Positions 19,598 to 29,937 of a stretch of 64,000 bases of DNA are shown here, piece after piece. Where the stretch lies: NCBI GenBank assembly GCA_009929445.1, contig SAAL01000004.1:1-64000 (forward strand), written 5' to 3'. This DNA is from Bacteroidia bacterium (GTDB lineage Bacteria; Bacteroidota; Bacteroidia; Bacteroidales; Paludibacteraceae). The translations under genes and the position numbers were made by a program. Each line of letters opens with the position of its first letter. The first letter of the stretch is position 1. The notes beneath the pieces were generated by a model. It made no database searches. It saw only the letters and a program-made list of their open reading frames with translations, and had not been told where the DNA came from.

Positions 19598-22500
19598 TTA
19601 AAAAGCCAGCGAACTCAAATTTTTACCGACCAATAATCCCTTTTGCGGAGTTAATTCAAATTTCAGTGCCCGTTTGGCTTTCAGGCGGATAACGAATAAA
19701 TCCGCATTCCCTTCGAGTGTTTTCTGATTGCCTACGTTGATGAAAGTGGGATATAGCACCTTTTCACCATCGGAATGGAGGCGGTCGTTGGTGAAATTCT
19801 GCATTTCGCCCGTATTCAGGATTCGGATTCCGGTGAATTCATAGTTGTTGTTGTATGGCAGTGAAAAACTGAGTGCATTCACCGATTTCAGATTCTGCCC
19901 ACGTACAGTTATTTCCACCGTTTCACCTTCGCGATAGTTTTTTTTGTCGGCAGTCAGGAGGAGTGTACCTTCCACAATACCGTTATCTTCGTCACTTTCA
20001 GCCTCGTCCATCCTTACAGCAACGTTTGAGATATCGTAAGCGTCGATCAGGTTGTTTTTATTTACATCACCGCGGCTCACGTAGCCTTCAAAATCGCTGT
20101 CGCCAAGTCTTAATCCGGTGTAGTTGAGGTAAGAAGTGAGGTCGTTGCTGTCGATGAGTTTATCGTTGTTGATGTCGCCCGGCAGGTAGCTTTCGGTGCC
20201 CGGAACTTTGAAAATATAAATTTCTCTGCCTGAGCCGAAGTTGCCAACACTTTTCTCTACCGAGATTTTTATATACCTGGCAACCGGCTGTTTTTCAAAT
20301 ACAAACGTTTTATTTTCTCCGTTTCGTTTCCATTCAAATTCTCCCGCTTCGATCCAGGTTTGCTTATCGTTGCTGAAGAGGATTTTTCCTTTTTCAAACA
20401 TGCCGTTCTGTCCGCTTGTTCGGGGCAGGTATTCGAGTTTGTCGAGCTGATTCACCGAATTCAAATCAAGGGTCAAATCAAACGGAACAGCATTTTCTCC
20501 GTATTTTGTGTGCATCATGTTGCCTTCGTCAAAGTCAAACAAGCGTCTGAGGCCTTCTCCGCCCTGCATTTCCACGTTGCTCTGAGCTTTTATGCCTCTG
20601 ATGGCAAACTGCAACGGATCTGATTTGGTTGTAGCCTCAAAACCTGTCCATTCGGAAGCTCCGCTTTTGTTAACAGCACGGGCTTTGAAAGCATATCTGG
20701 TTTCCGGAGTGAGGTTTTCGAACAGCAACGAATTTTCCCTGATGGTTGAATAGAGCATTCCGCCGAATTCCAGTTCATAATAATCGGCTCCGGGCACAGC
20801 GCTCCATTCGGGACTGAGGGTATAGGCAGTTGCGTTACTGTCGGATACAGCGATATTTTGCGGTGGAGTTAATTTACCTGCATGCTGCAGCAGCGGATTT
20901 GTCGGTTCGAATTCGAAGCCTTTGATAATCAGTTTCACATCATTTACCGAGACATCGGTTTTGCCGATTTTAACAAGCAACTGCGGATTTCTGATTATTT
21001 TCACCCGGGCAAATTCGGAGTCTTTTGTGGCAAAACGGTTGAAATCCGGAGCAGCGTCATAGAAATACACATTCGTTGCCGAATTGTATTCCTGCATGGT
21101 TCGGGCATTTTTAAGCCGTACCTTCCTGTTTCCGACCTTTGCAGCTATTCCTGTCGGTTTGGCGGTTACATTCACTTTCATCTCGGTCGTTTTTTCTTTT
21201 ACAAAACCTTTGAAATCGCCTTTTAGAGGCTGAATGGTAATGGTTGCCTGGTTTTTAGAAACCGATGAATTGATTTGTGTTTCAACAAACTTCCCGCTCA
21301 GGTAAGCGGTAGTTTCCCCATCGTCGTCGTATTCTGTGAATGAGGTATTGCCGTGAGGATAAATTTCATAAATCCGGTGGCTCTTGTCAATTTCTGTCGC
21401 ATTGTTGTTAGGATTTGTCATCGGGATGATGGCTCCGTTTCTGACAAACACGGGCAGTTTCCATATCGGACTTTCAAAATTGTTTATAATTCGTCCGCCT
21501 TCGTATTTCTGACCTGAGAAATAGTCAATCCACTCACCTTCAGGGAGGTAGATGTTATTGCGTAAGTCGTTTCCCTGCTCGTCGGCGCGGGTATTCTGAT
21601 AAATGGGTGCCACCAGAAAATTGGGTCCGAACATGAACTGGTACTGGGTATTTATTCCGAGTGTAAACGGATTTTGCTCTTCGAGAAACATGGCACGAAT
21701 GACCGGAAGCCCGTCGATGGCTTCGCGTGAGACACTGTATGCGTAGGGCAAAAGTTCCGATTTCAGTTTCAGGTAATTCCGGTTGAGAGATGCAACCGGT
21801 TCGCCGAGTGCGTGCGGATATTTTTCGTTACTTCCCCAACCGTCCATGTTCAGCATCATGGGTGTGAAAGTTTTCCACTGATAATCGCGGATGTTGACTA
21901 CCGGATTTTTTCCTCCGAAAATGCCATCCATGTCCGAACAGATGTTGGGCTGTCCGGATAATCCTGAACCGATATACGTGGGAATGTGAAAGCGGATGTA
22001 TTCCCACACACCTCCGGTTTGATCACCACTCCAGATGGTGGCATAATGCTGTGTACCTGCCCATCCGTCGAGTGAAATGATGAACGGACGTGCAAAGTTA
22101 CCGTATTTTGGCATAATGGACGCCACGTCCTGCACTCCGTTTAATCCGAAGGAATATCCTGCTCCAACCCAGGCAACATCTGTTTTGAGCACTTTTACTC
22201 CCGCCACGCCCACTTCATTGATTATATCGCGTTGCAAGAGCGGTTCCACTCCTTCTTTCGGGTGAAGATCCGACTGTGTCCAAAGCCCGATTTCCACACC
22301 GTTTTTGCGGGCGTAATCGCCAAAATTTTTCAGATTCCCGATGTTTCCTTCCAGCGTTTCGGTTTGTCCGTAACCCGCACCATATCCGTCGTTGGGCAAA
22401 ATCCAGCCCAGCGGCATATCGTGTTGTTTGTAACGGTCGATTACCGCGCGTGCCGAGAACTGGTAGTTATTCAGTTCACCGTTCAGACTTTCTTTCACGC

Positions 22501-23431
22501 CGCCGTTGTCTTTCTGGCTTTCCCTGTAGCGCTTGCCGTCCTCAAAAAGGATTCCTCCCGCATCTTCTTTCCAGTAATCGCGGTTGTAGGCATTCAGATG
22601 CCCCTCGTAGAAGCCGAATTTCGGTATTAAGACCGGATTGCCTGTGAGTTGGTAAAAATCATTGAGTAAGCCGGTTGTTTCTTTGTTGACCATGAAGAAA
22701 ACATCGAGGTAGTCGGTCTTGTGAGTCAGCTGAACTGTATTTTTCTCTTTCCTTCCAAAGTCGTATACACCCGGTCTGAAGGTGTACCACATCATTCCAT
22801 AGCCATTTGTTGACCAGTAAAAGGGTGTCGGCGAAGCCACTCCACCGTCGGTCCAGCTGTTCTGATTTTCGATGGCAATGGTTTTTCCCTTGTGCGAAAA
22901 ACGTCCGTTTTGCACTCCACCTCCGAAAAAGTATTCATCCGGATGTTCTTTCAGTGTCAGTTTAACTTCGTTTTTTTCGAATGAAACAGGACTGGTGGAT
23001 TGCACGACGGTTTTACCGGTGAGTAAATCGCTGATTGTGAAACAGGTGGTTTCCTTATCAAAAACGAGTTTAATCCGGTTAGTCAGGATTGAAACGGAAG
23101 CATTATCGGTTGTAATTTCCAGTTTACCAATTGATTTACGGGAATTTTCCACCAGGATTCGGGCAGGCGGATCAGCCTGAGGGTCGGCAAGCACATTCAG
23201 GTTGTTATTCTGATACATCCGAAAGATATTTTCTCCGTAGAAGTCGAGAATCATCTTTTGCCCGTTCGTAAAAAAAATCTCTGCTGTTTGGGCGTTTTGT
23301 TTCCGGACCTGCTCAATCCGTATGGAGGCATCCGGCTTGACGGAAGGACTTTGTGCGTTAATATCCCCGGATTGCATGCTCAGGAACAATGACAAAACAA
23401 TTAAAGGAATGAATGTTTTAATTTTCTTCAT
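19598..23431 (-). CDS. Secreted glycoside hydrolase family 31 protein with discoidin-like, dockerin-like and cohesin-like C-terminal modules
   Basis: 1277 aa; signal peptide; EIGLWTQSDLHP, VKVLKTDVAWVGAG, FIISLDGWAGTQHYATIWSGDQTG, MFGPNFLVAPIY GH31 motifs; FN3-like, F5/8C-like region; GDINNDKLIDSNDLTSYL and GDVNKNNLIDAYDISNVA repeats. Confidence 0.9.
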   Translation of the reverse strand: MKKIKTFIPLIVLSLFLSMQSGDINAQSPSVKPDASIRIEQVRKQNAQTAEIFFTNGQKMILDFYGENIFRMYQNNNLNVLADPQADPPARILVENSRKSIGKLEITTDNASVSILTNRIKLVFDKETTCFTISDLLTGKTVVQSTSPVSFEKNEVKLTLKEHPDEYFFGGGVQNGRFSHKGKTIAIENQNSWTDGGVASPTPFYWSTNGYGMMWYTFRPGVYDFGRKEKNTVQLTHKTDYLDVFFMVNKETTGLLNDFYQLTGNPVLIPKFGFYEGHLNAYNRDYWKEDAGGILFEDGKRYRESQKDNGGVKESLNGELNNYQFSARAVIDRYKQHDMPLGWILPNDGYGAGYGQTETLEGNIGNLKNFGDYARKNGVEIGLWTQSDLHPKEGVEPLLQRDIINEVGVAGVKVLKTDVAWVGAGYSFGLNGVQDVASIMPKYGNFARPFIISLDGWAGTQHYATIWSGDQTGGVWEYIRFHIPTYIGSGLSGQPNICSDMDGIFGGKNPVVNIRDYQWKTFTPMMLNMDGWGSNEKYPHALGEPVASLNRNYLKLKSELLPYAYSVSREAIDGLPVIRAMFLEEQNPFTLGINTQYQFMFGPNFLVAPIYQNTRADEQGNDLRNNIYLPEGEWIDYFSGQKYEGGRIINNFESPIWKLPVFVRNGAIIPMTNPNNNATEIDKSHRIYEIYPHGNTSFTEYDDDGETTAYLSGKFVETQINSSVSKNQATITIQPLKGDFKGFVKEKTTEMKVNVTAKPTGIAAKVGNRKVRLKNARTMQEYNSATNVYFYDAAPDFNRFATKDSEFARVKIIRNPQLLVKIGKTDVSVNDVKLIIKGFEFEPTNPLLQHAGKLTPPQNIAVSDSNATAYTLSPEWSAVPGADYYELEFGGMLYSTIRENSLLFENLTPETRYAFKARAVNKSGASEWTGFEATTKSDPLQFAIRGIKAQSNVEMQGGEGLRRLFDFDEGNMMHTKYGENAVPFDLTLDLNSVNQLDKLEYLPRTSGQNGMFEKGKILFSNDKQTWIEAGEFEWKRNGENKTFVFEKQPVARYIKISVEKSVGNFGSGREIYIFKVPGTESYLPGDINNDKLIDSNDLTSYLNYTGLRLGDSDFEGYVSRGDVNKNNLIDAYDISNVAVRMDEAESDEDNGIVEGTLLLTADKKNYREGETVEITVRGQNLKSVNALSFSLPYNNNYEFTGIRILNTGEMQNFTNDRLHSDGEKVLYPTFINVGNQKTLEGNADLFVIRLKAKRALKFELTPQKGLLVGKNLSSLAF

Positions 23432-23594
23432 TGTGATTTATTTTTTTTATAGTATATAAGGTCATAAAAAATTGAAAACCTGTTCTTTTTCTTTGTGTAC
23501 TACTTTATCTCCTGCCTCTTCTCCTTAAGAAGCGGATGCAAAAAAAAAGAAAGAGTTTATTCAAAAGAAATTTTAAAATAATAAAAGGCGAAAA

Positions 23595-25082
23595 TCACAT
23601 CTCACCTTTCATAGATTTATAGGTTTGTTCCAGTGCTTTTTCGTTGTCTGTAATAACCAATATCCTGTCGCCTACCATCAATTCGGTATTTCCGCGGGGA
23701 ATGAAATATTGATCATCACGTTTTACCATCGCAATCAGGGTTTTCTCGGGCACATTCAAATCCATCAGCCGCGAGCCGTTGGCCAGAAACTCTTTTTTTA
23801 TGGAAATTTCGCTCATGTAAGATTTGATATCTTCCGAAATTTCCACATCAAAATTCTTAAGTTTCCGTTTGCGGAGAACATCCTGCGAAAGACCCAGCCA
23901 TTTGGCCATGGAGCCTACTGTGGTGCCCTGAATAACCAGCGAAAGAATGGTGATAAAAAACACGATATTAAAAATGTCTTTGGCGTGGGGCAAATTCTCT
24001 ATCCACGGATAAGTGGCAAAAATAATGGGAACAGCACCCCGGAGTCCTACCCACGAAACATAATGTCTGGCTTTGAGCGACAGATTACGAAACGGCAATA
24101 AACTGAGATGAACCGAAACGGGTCGTGAAAAGAAAATCATGAACAAACCGACGATTATACCAATTCCGGCAATAGGAAGTAATTCGGACGGATTGATGAG
24201 CAAACCGAGCGTGAGAAACATGATTATTTGTACGAGCCAGGTCATTCCATCAAAAAACTTCAACGAACTGCGCTTATGTACAAAACGGCTGTTTCCTATA
24301 AATAAACCCCCAACATATACTGCCAGATAACCGTTTCCACTGATAAAAGTGGTAAATCCGAAGAGGAAAAACATCAGTGTCATAAGCAGTACCGAATAGA
24401 GTGCGTCGTTGTCCAGGTTGATTTTGTTAATAATCCGTACTGACAATCTACCCAGAAAATAACCTGCGAGACCACCAAGCAGCAGCTGCTTAAAAAACAT
24501 CCAGAGAGCAGCCCACGCATCGATTACGGGCGATTGAATCAGTTGAATGAGCACAATGGTGAGCATGAAAGCCATCGGATCGTTGCTTCCGCTTTCAAAT
24601 TCAAGCAACGGACGCAAGTTTTCTTTTAATGAAAGATTTTTCGAACGCAGGATAGAAAAAACCGAAGCCGAGTCGGTAGATGACATTACACTTGCCAAAA
24701 GCAATGATTCAAGGAGCGTAAATGTAACCGCATTGAAGAAATTATTGGTGAGCCAGAAAATAAAAATCCCTGTCAACAAAGCTGTAAACAACACTCCAAT
24801 GGTTGCCAGAATCATTCCCTGAGCTGCAATGGGTTTCACTTCAGTGAACCGCGTATCCATACCACCCGAAAAAAGTATAATATTCAAGGCTACCACTCCA
24901 ATGGCCTGAGCTATTTTCGGAGAATTAAATTCAATCCCAAGTCCATCGCTACCCGACAGCATTCCTATCAGCAGGAAAAGTAATAAGGTAGGTACACCAA
25001 ACCGACTACCCATTTTTCCAACCAGCAAACTGACAAAAAGCAGGACAGAAATCAACAACAAAAACAGTTCGATACTAATCAT
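23595..25082 (-). CDS. Potassium/proton antiporter, CPA1 family with RCK_C (TrkA-C) domain
   Basis: 495 aa, multi-TM; SRFGVPTLLLFLLIGMLSGSDGLG, LLASVMSSTDSASVFSILR, FESGSNDPMAFMLT, VGLRGAVPIIFATYP; C-terminal IAMVKRDDQYFIPRGNTELMVGDRILVIT. Confidence 0.92.
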   Translation of the reverse strand: MISIELFLLLISVLLFVSLLVGKMGSRFGVPTLLLFLLIGMLSGSDGLGIEFNSPKIAQAIGVVALNIILFSGGMDTRFTEVKPIAAQGMILATIGVLFTALLTGIFIFWLTNNFFNAVTFTLLESLLLASVMSSTDSASVFSILRSKNLSLKENLRPLLEFESGSNDPMAFMLTIVLIQLIQSPVIDAWAALWMFFKQLLLGGLAGYFLGRLSVRIINKINLDNDALYSVLLMTLMFFLFGFTTFISGNGYLAVYVGGLFIGNSRFVHKRSSLKFFDGMTWLVQIIMFLTLGLLINPSELLPIAGIGIIVGLFMIFFSRPVSVHLSLLPFRNLSLKARHYVSWVGLRGAVPIIFATYPWIENLPHAKDIFNIVFFITILSLVIQGTTVGSMAKWLGLSQDVLRKRKLKNFDVEISEDIKSYMSEISIKKEFLANGSRLMDLNVPEKTLIAMVKRDDQYFIPRGNTELMVGDRILVITDNEKALEQTYKSMKGEM

Positions 25083-25289
25083 TGTAAAATTTTAAGAATA
25101 TAAAATCTTCTGCAAAGTTAACTTTTTTCCCCGTTTTGTAAAACTATTCATTTTGAATTATTTGGTTTTTTAAGAATAAATTGCTGACATGTTTTTTTCA
25201 AAAAATATAATAAACCCGATTATTTTTTGGTCAAATATTTTTTTCTTTGAAAAAGTTGCCGTACATTTGCACTCTCAAAATCAAAAAGA

Positions 25290-25362
25290 GGTACCATAGC
25301 TCAGTTGGTAGAGCAAAGGACTGAAAATCCTTGTGTCCCCGGTTCGATTCCTGGTGGTACCA
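25290..25362 (+). tRNA. tRNA-Phe (GAA)
   Basis: GGTACCA acceptor pairs with TGGTACC; GCTC/GAGC D stem; AAGGA-CTGAAAA-TCCTT anticodon arm (GAA); TTCGATT T loop; discriminator A; CCA not encoded. T stem CCCGG/CCTGG has one mismatch. Confidence 0.95.
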
Positions 25363-25576
25363 CTACAAAAATAAAACGCAATTGATAACCAATCAGTTGC
25401 GTTTTTTGGTTTTATGAATTTGCACCACAAAATTTTCAATGTTTAACTTACTTTTTTTTATAAAACAATAGATTCCAAACACATTCTTTGCTGCCTGTTC
25501 AAATTAGGAATATCCATTAACACAAATTTCCACTGTTTTTCACTATCTTTGCACCCGCAAAACCAAATATTACTGT

Positions 25577-27376
25577 ATGCAAAAAATAAGGAATATAGCT
25601 ATTATCGCTCACGTTGACCACGGTAAGACCACATTAGTTGATAAACTGCTGCTGGCCGGACATTTGTTTCGGGATAACGAGAATGCCGGCGAACTTATCA
25701 TGGACAACAACGACCTGGAACGTGAGCGCGGTATAACTATATTGGCAAAGAATGTATCAATCAACTATCAGGGACATAAAATAAATATCATCGACACTCC
25801 CGGCCATGCCGACTTTGGCGGCGAAGTGGAACGGGTGCTCAACATGGCAGACGGCGTGCTGCTGCTGGTGGATGCTTTCGAAGGACCGATGCCTCAAACA
25901 CGCTTTGTACTTCAAAAAGCACTTTCCATAGGCCTGAAACCGATAGTGGTGGTCAACAAGGTGGACAAACCGAACTGCCGCCCCGACGAAGTGAACGAAA
26001 TGGTTTTTGACCTGATGTACAACCTGAACGCCACCGAAGAACAGCTCGACTTCAAAACAGTGTACGGCTCGGCGAAGCAAAACTGGATGTCGGACGACTG
26101 GAAAAATCCGACCACCGACATCACTCCCCTACTGGAAGCAATCATCAAATACATACCCGCTCCCACTCAACTTCAGGGAACTCCGCAAATGCTCATCACT
26201 TCGCTGGACTTCTCGCCCTACGTAGGGAGAATTGCCGTGGGGAGAATTCACCGGGGCATTCTGAAAGAAGGAATGGATGTAAGCCTTTGTAAACGTGACG
26301 GTTCTATCGTAAAATCAAGGATTAAGGAATTAGACACCTTTACGGGTTTAGGCCGGACAAAAACCGACGTAGTGGAATCGGGCGATATATGTGCGCTGGT
26401 AGGAATTGACGGTTTCGAAATCGGCGATACCATAGCCGACCTGCAAAACCCCGAACCGCTGGCCCCCATTGCCATTGACGAACCTACGATGAGCATGGTT
26501 TTCACCATCAACGACTCGCCGTTCTTCGGCAAAGAAGGAAAATTCGTCACCTCGCGCCACATCAACGACCGGCTCATCCGCGAACTGGATAAGAACCTGG
26601 CACTGAAAGTAGAAAGAAATCCAAATTCGGATGTTTGGAACGTGTTTGGCCGCGGAGTGCTGCACCTGTCGGTACTTATTGAGACCATGCGACGTGAGGG
26701 CTATGAAATGCAGGTGGGTCAGCCGCAGGTTATTTTCAAAGAGATAAAAGGAGTACGCTGCGAACCTGTAGAGCAGCTTACCATCAATTTACCCGAAGAA
26801 AATTCGGGGCGAATTATCGAGATGGTAGCGGTACGCAAGGGCGAAATGATAAGCATGGAAGCAGTTGGCGACCGTATTCAGCTTGAATTTCACATACCTT
26901 CACGAGGCATTATCGGGCTGCGCAACAGCGTGTTGACAGCAACTGCCGGCGAAGCCATCATGTCGCACCGGTTCGTGGAATACCAGCCTTACAAGGGAGA
27001 AATAGAACGGCGAACAAACGGCTCCATCATTGCCATGGAAAGTGGTACAGCATTTGCCTACGCCATAGATAAACTACAGGACCGCGGCAAGTTTTTCATT
27101 CATCCACAGGACCCGGTATACACCGGCCAGGTGATTGGAGAGAATGCCAAAGAAGGCGATATCGTGGTGAATGTATGCAAATCGAAAAAGCTGACCAACA
27201 TGCGCGCTTCGGGTTCGGACGATAAGGTAAGAATCGTTCCACCCATTATTTTCAGCCTGGAAGAAGCCCTTGAATACATCAAGGAAGATGAATATGTAGA
27301 GGTAACTCCCACTAAAATCAGGCTTCGAAAAATACTACTTGACGAAAACGACCGGAAACGGTTATCAAAAAAATAA
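25577..27376 (+). CDS. typA: Translational GTPase TypA/BipA
   Basis: 599 aa; [49 protein letters not shown]. Confidence 0.98.
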   Translation: MQKIRNIAIIAHVDHGKTTLVDKLLLAGHLFRDNENAGELIMDNNDLERERGITILAKNVSINYQGHKINIIDTPGHADFGGEVERVLNMADGVLLLVDAFEGPMPQTRFVLQKALSIGLKPIVVVNKVDKPNCRPDEVNEMVFDLMYNLNATEEQLDFKTVYGSAKQNWMSDDWKNPTTDITPLLEAIIKYIPAPTQLQGTPQMLITSLDFSPYVGRIAVGRIHRGILKEGMDVSLCKRDGSIVKSRIKELDTFTGLGRTKTDVVESGDICALVGIDGFEIGDTIADLQNPEPLAPIAIDEPTMSMVFTINDSPFFGKEGKFVTSRHINDRLIRELDKNLALKVERNPNSDVWNVFGRGVLHLSVLIETMRREGYEMQVGQPQVIFKEIKGVRCEPVEQLTINLPEENSGRIIEMVAVRKGEMISMEAVGDRIQLEFHIPSRGIIGLRNSVLTATAGEAIMSHRFVEYQPYKGEIERRTNGSIIAMESGTAFAYAIDKLQDRGKFFIHPQDPVYTGQVIGENAKEGDIVVNVCKSKKLTNMRASGSDDKVRIVPPIIFSLEEALEYIKEDEYVEVTPTKIRLRKILLDENDRKRLSKK

Positions 27377-27413
27377 CTGGAGATTTTCATCGAAAAAAAA
27401 ACACGTCTCAAAC

Positions 27414-28100
27414 ATGAAAAACAGGTTTATTTTCACAACTTTTATTCTCCTGTTTACAGCCACTGCTTTCGGGCAGGTCGGGCTTCGGGGAGGCATCAAT
27501 ACGGCCAGTGAAATCCATTCATTCAGTCAAAACGACATTTCGGCAGCATTTCAGGGCGAAAATCTGACCGGATATCAGGTAGGATTGGTGTATCAGTTTA
27601 ATCCGAAAAGATCGGGACTTGGATTTGAAATAGGAGCGCTGCTTACGCAGAAAGGGAGTGTTTTCAGAATGGACAGTGCCAATATTGTTCAATCGCTGAT
27701 AAAGGGATATCACGAAATAAACTACGTGGAAGTGCCCATGAACTTAAGATTGAGACTTAGTTTCGGAGGGATAATTGGAGTATTCGGCTCTGCCGGCGTT
27801 TACGGAGCTTATGCCCTGAGAGGAAAAACTGTTTTTGAAAGTGACATTGCAACGTTGATTCAGGAAGAGTCATTCGACAGTTTTATGAACAGAATTGACT
27901 ACGGTTACAGCTACGGTGGTGGTGTAGAGCTGCTTAAAAAAATTCAACTGGCATTACAGTGGAGCCAGGGGCTGCAAAAGAGAGACGCTAATAAAAACAT
28001 ACTGGATAAAATTACAACAGAAAGCGGCGGATTAGCCCCAAACCTCACTGCCAAATCATCATCAAAAGTATTTTCGGTATCACTTACCTATCTTTTTTAG
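27414..28100 (+). CDS. Outer membrane beta-barrel protein (porin family, PorT-like)
   Basis: Start at MKNRFIFTTFILLFTATAFGQ (signal peptide) within the listed ORF 27339-28100; VGLRGGINTASE, GFEIGALLTQKGS, YVEVPMNLRLRLSF pattern. Confidence 0.8.
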   Translation: MKNRFIFTTFILLFTATAFGQVGLRGGINTASEIHSFSQNDISAAFQGENLTGYQVGLVYQFNPKRSGLGFEIGALLTQKGSVFRMDSANIVQSLIKGYHEINYVEVPMNLRLRLSFGGIIGVFGSAGVYGAYALRGKTVFESDIATLIQEESFDSFMNRIDYGYSYGGGVELLKKIQLALQWSQGLQKRDANKNILDKITTESGGLAPNLTAKSSSKVFSVSLTYLF

Positions 28101-28141
28101 AAGTACGGTCTTAGTGTGTTATTCAGATTTCTCACAATATT

Positions 28142-28166
28142 CTGCCTCCCACAGGCAGTTTTTTTG
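28142..28166 (+). terminator. Rho-independent terminator
   Basis: CTGCCT-CCCAC-AGGCAG followed by T7. Confidence 0.7.
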
Positions 28167-28273
28167 TCGGGGTATGGTTGATCACACTATCGAATTCACC
28201 TTATTTTTTCAACAACCAATTCAACAAATGATACGAAAAACATCGTGTTATTCATTGAATCTGATCCGGAAAA

Positions 28274-28876
28274 TTACAAACTGCAAAAAAAGGTAACCAG
28301 AAAAGGAACTGACAAATCGGTAATAAAACCGTGATAGATAGAAAGTATTGAAAATTCTTTTCCCGAATTTCTGATGATGACCGGAAACGTAGTGTCCATG
28401 GTAGTGGCGCCACCGGCCGAAACTGGCGCTAACGGCCCGAAAAACCGTACCATCCACGGAGCGAAAAGAAGCGTAATCACCTCGCGTATAATGTTGGCAA
28501 GCAGGGCAATAGCACCCAGTTCTACACCTTTGTACTGCGTGATAAGCACACTCGAGAGGGAGTAATACCCGAATCCGGAACTCACTGCCAGCAATTCGCT
28601 GAATGTTCTCCCTTTAATAAGCACACTTACCGCCGTCACTCCAAGAAAAGTACCCAATACGGTCATAGCCGGCAACAAGAGCAACCGGGGTGAGAGCGAG
28701 CGGAATTTACGAACCGAATCTTTGTCGTGACCGAGGCTCAAACCCACACTGAACATAAGCAGACACAGCACATAAAATGTAATGCTCGAATCCACCCATT
28801 GCTGGGGCAGCATTCTGAAAACGCCCAGCAAGAGACCCAGCGCGAAGAATGACAATATAATCAGACTGCTTTTCAT
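28274..28876 (-). CDS. Lysine exporter LysO family protein, 200-aa (C-terminal half type)
   Basis: SVGLSLGHDKDSVRKFRSL, GFGYYSLSSVLITQYKGVELGAIALLANIIREVITLLFAP, GGATTMDTTFPVIIRNSGKEF motifs of LysO/DUF340. Confidence 0.88.
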   Translation of the reverse strand: MKSSLIILSFFALGLLLGVFRMLPQQWVDSSITFYVLCLLMFSVGLSLGHDKDSVRKFRSLSPRLLLLPAMTVLGTFLGVTAVSVLIKGRTFSELLAVSSGFGYYSLSSVLITQYKGVELGAIALLANIIREVITLLFAPWMVRFFGPLAPVSAGGATTMDTTFPVIIRNSGKEFSILSIYHGFITDLSVPFLVTFFCSL

Positions 28877-28944
28877 ACGAAGATTTTTTATTTTTTTTAA
28901 ATTAAGGACGTATAGCCTGTCCCGATTTATCGGGAGATCACGCC

Positions 28945-28962
28945 TCCCGATAGCTATCGGGA
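28945..28962. repeat. Dispersed palindrome TCCCGATAGCTATCGGGA with partial copy CCCGATTTATCGGG at 28921-28934
   Basis: Perfect 18-bp palindrome, same as 14694-14711. Confidence 0.8.
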
Positions 28963-29283
28963 CTTCATTCTCATGGGTGAAAATTTGTGTTTAATGGCTG
29001 TTTCATAAAAATACATTGTTTCTCAATTTTTCAAAAAAAAAAAACATAATCCTGACTATGTAAGACAGACTTGCCTGCAATGTACAGCATACTCAGTGAT
29101 TCGCGTTTATTTTCTGAAATACATCCTCTTGTTTCGGTTTGCAAAAATAGCTGAATATTCCATTTTATCAAAAAAAAACCAACTCAGCAGCATTATCGGG
29201 AATAATTCGATGAAGTATTTCGGAATCTGTCCGAAAAATTTTACCTTTGTTTTTCAAAAAAAAAATCTGAAACCGGAAAAGGA

Positions 29284-29874
29284 ATGAGAAAATTTGTATT
29301 TGCCACCAACAATCTTCACAAACTGGAAGAAGTGCGTGCCATACTCAAAGACAAGGCAACGATAGTGAGTCTGGCTGAAGCAGGATGCGCCGATGAGATA
29401 CCCGAAACAGCCGAAACGCTGGACGAAAATGCCGCCCTGAAGGCTAAATACGTATTTGAGAAGTTCGGATTTGAATGTTTTGCCGATGATACCGGTTTGG
29501 AAATCGGATGCCTGAACGGAAAACCGGGCGTGTATTCCGCACGTTATGCCGGAGAGCCTTCCGATTCGATAAAAAACATGCAAAAAGTATTGCAGGAGAT
29601 GGAAGGCGCCAAAAACCGCAACGCACAATTCCGCACGGTAATCTGCCTGGTGGAGGATGGCCGTTTCCGGTATTTCGAAGGAATAATCAAAGGCCGCATT
29701 GCAGAGGCACCCAGAGGAAACGCCGGTTTCGGATACGATCCGATTTTTATACCCGACGGTTACACCAAAAGTTTTGCAGAACTGAGTTCAGAAACAAAAA
29801 ACACCATCAGCCACCGTGCGCTTGCCGTAAAAAAACTGACTGACTATCTTGAAAATGCTAATGGTGAAATATAA
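29284..29874 (+). CDS. rdgB: Non-canonical purine NTP pyrophosphatase, RdgB/HAM1 family
   Basis: 196 aa; [79 protein letters not shown]. Confidence 0.97.
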   Translation: MRKFVFATNNLHKLEEVRAILKDKATIVSLAEAGCADEIPETAETLDENAALKAKYVFEKFGFECFADDTGLEIGCLNGKPGVYSARYAGEPSDSIKNMQKVLQEMEGAKNRNAQFRTVICLVEDGRFRYFEGIIKGRIAEAPRGNAGFGYDPIFIPDGYTKSFAELSSETKNTISHRALAVKKLTDYLENANGEI

Positions 29875-29937
29875 CCGGTGCGAAAACAATAAAAACCCCG
29901 AAAATCTGTTTTTTCAATGCATCTCTATAATATTCTT

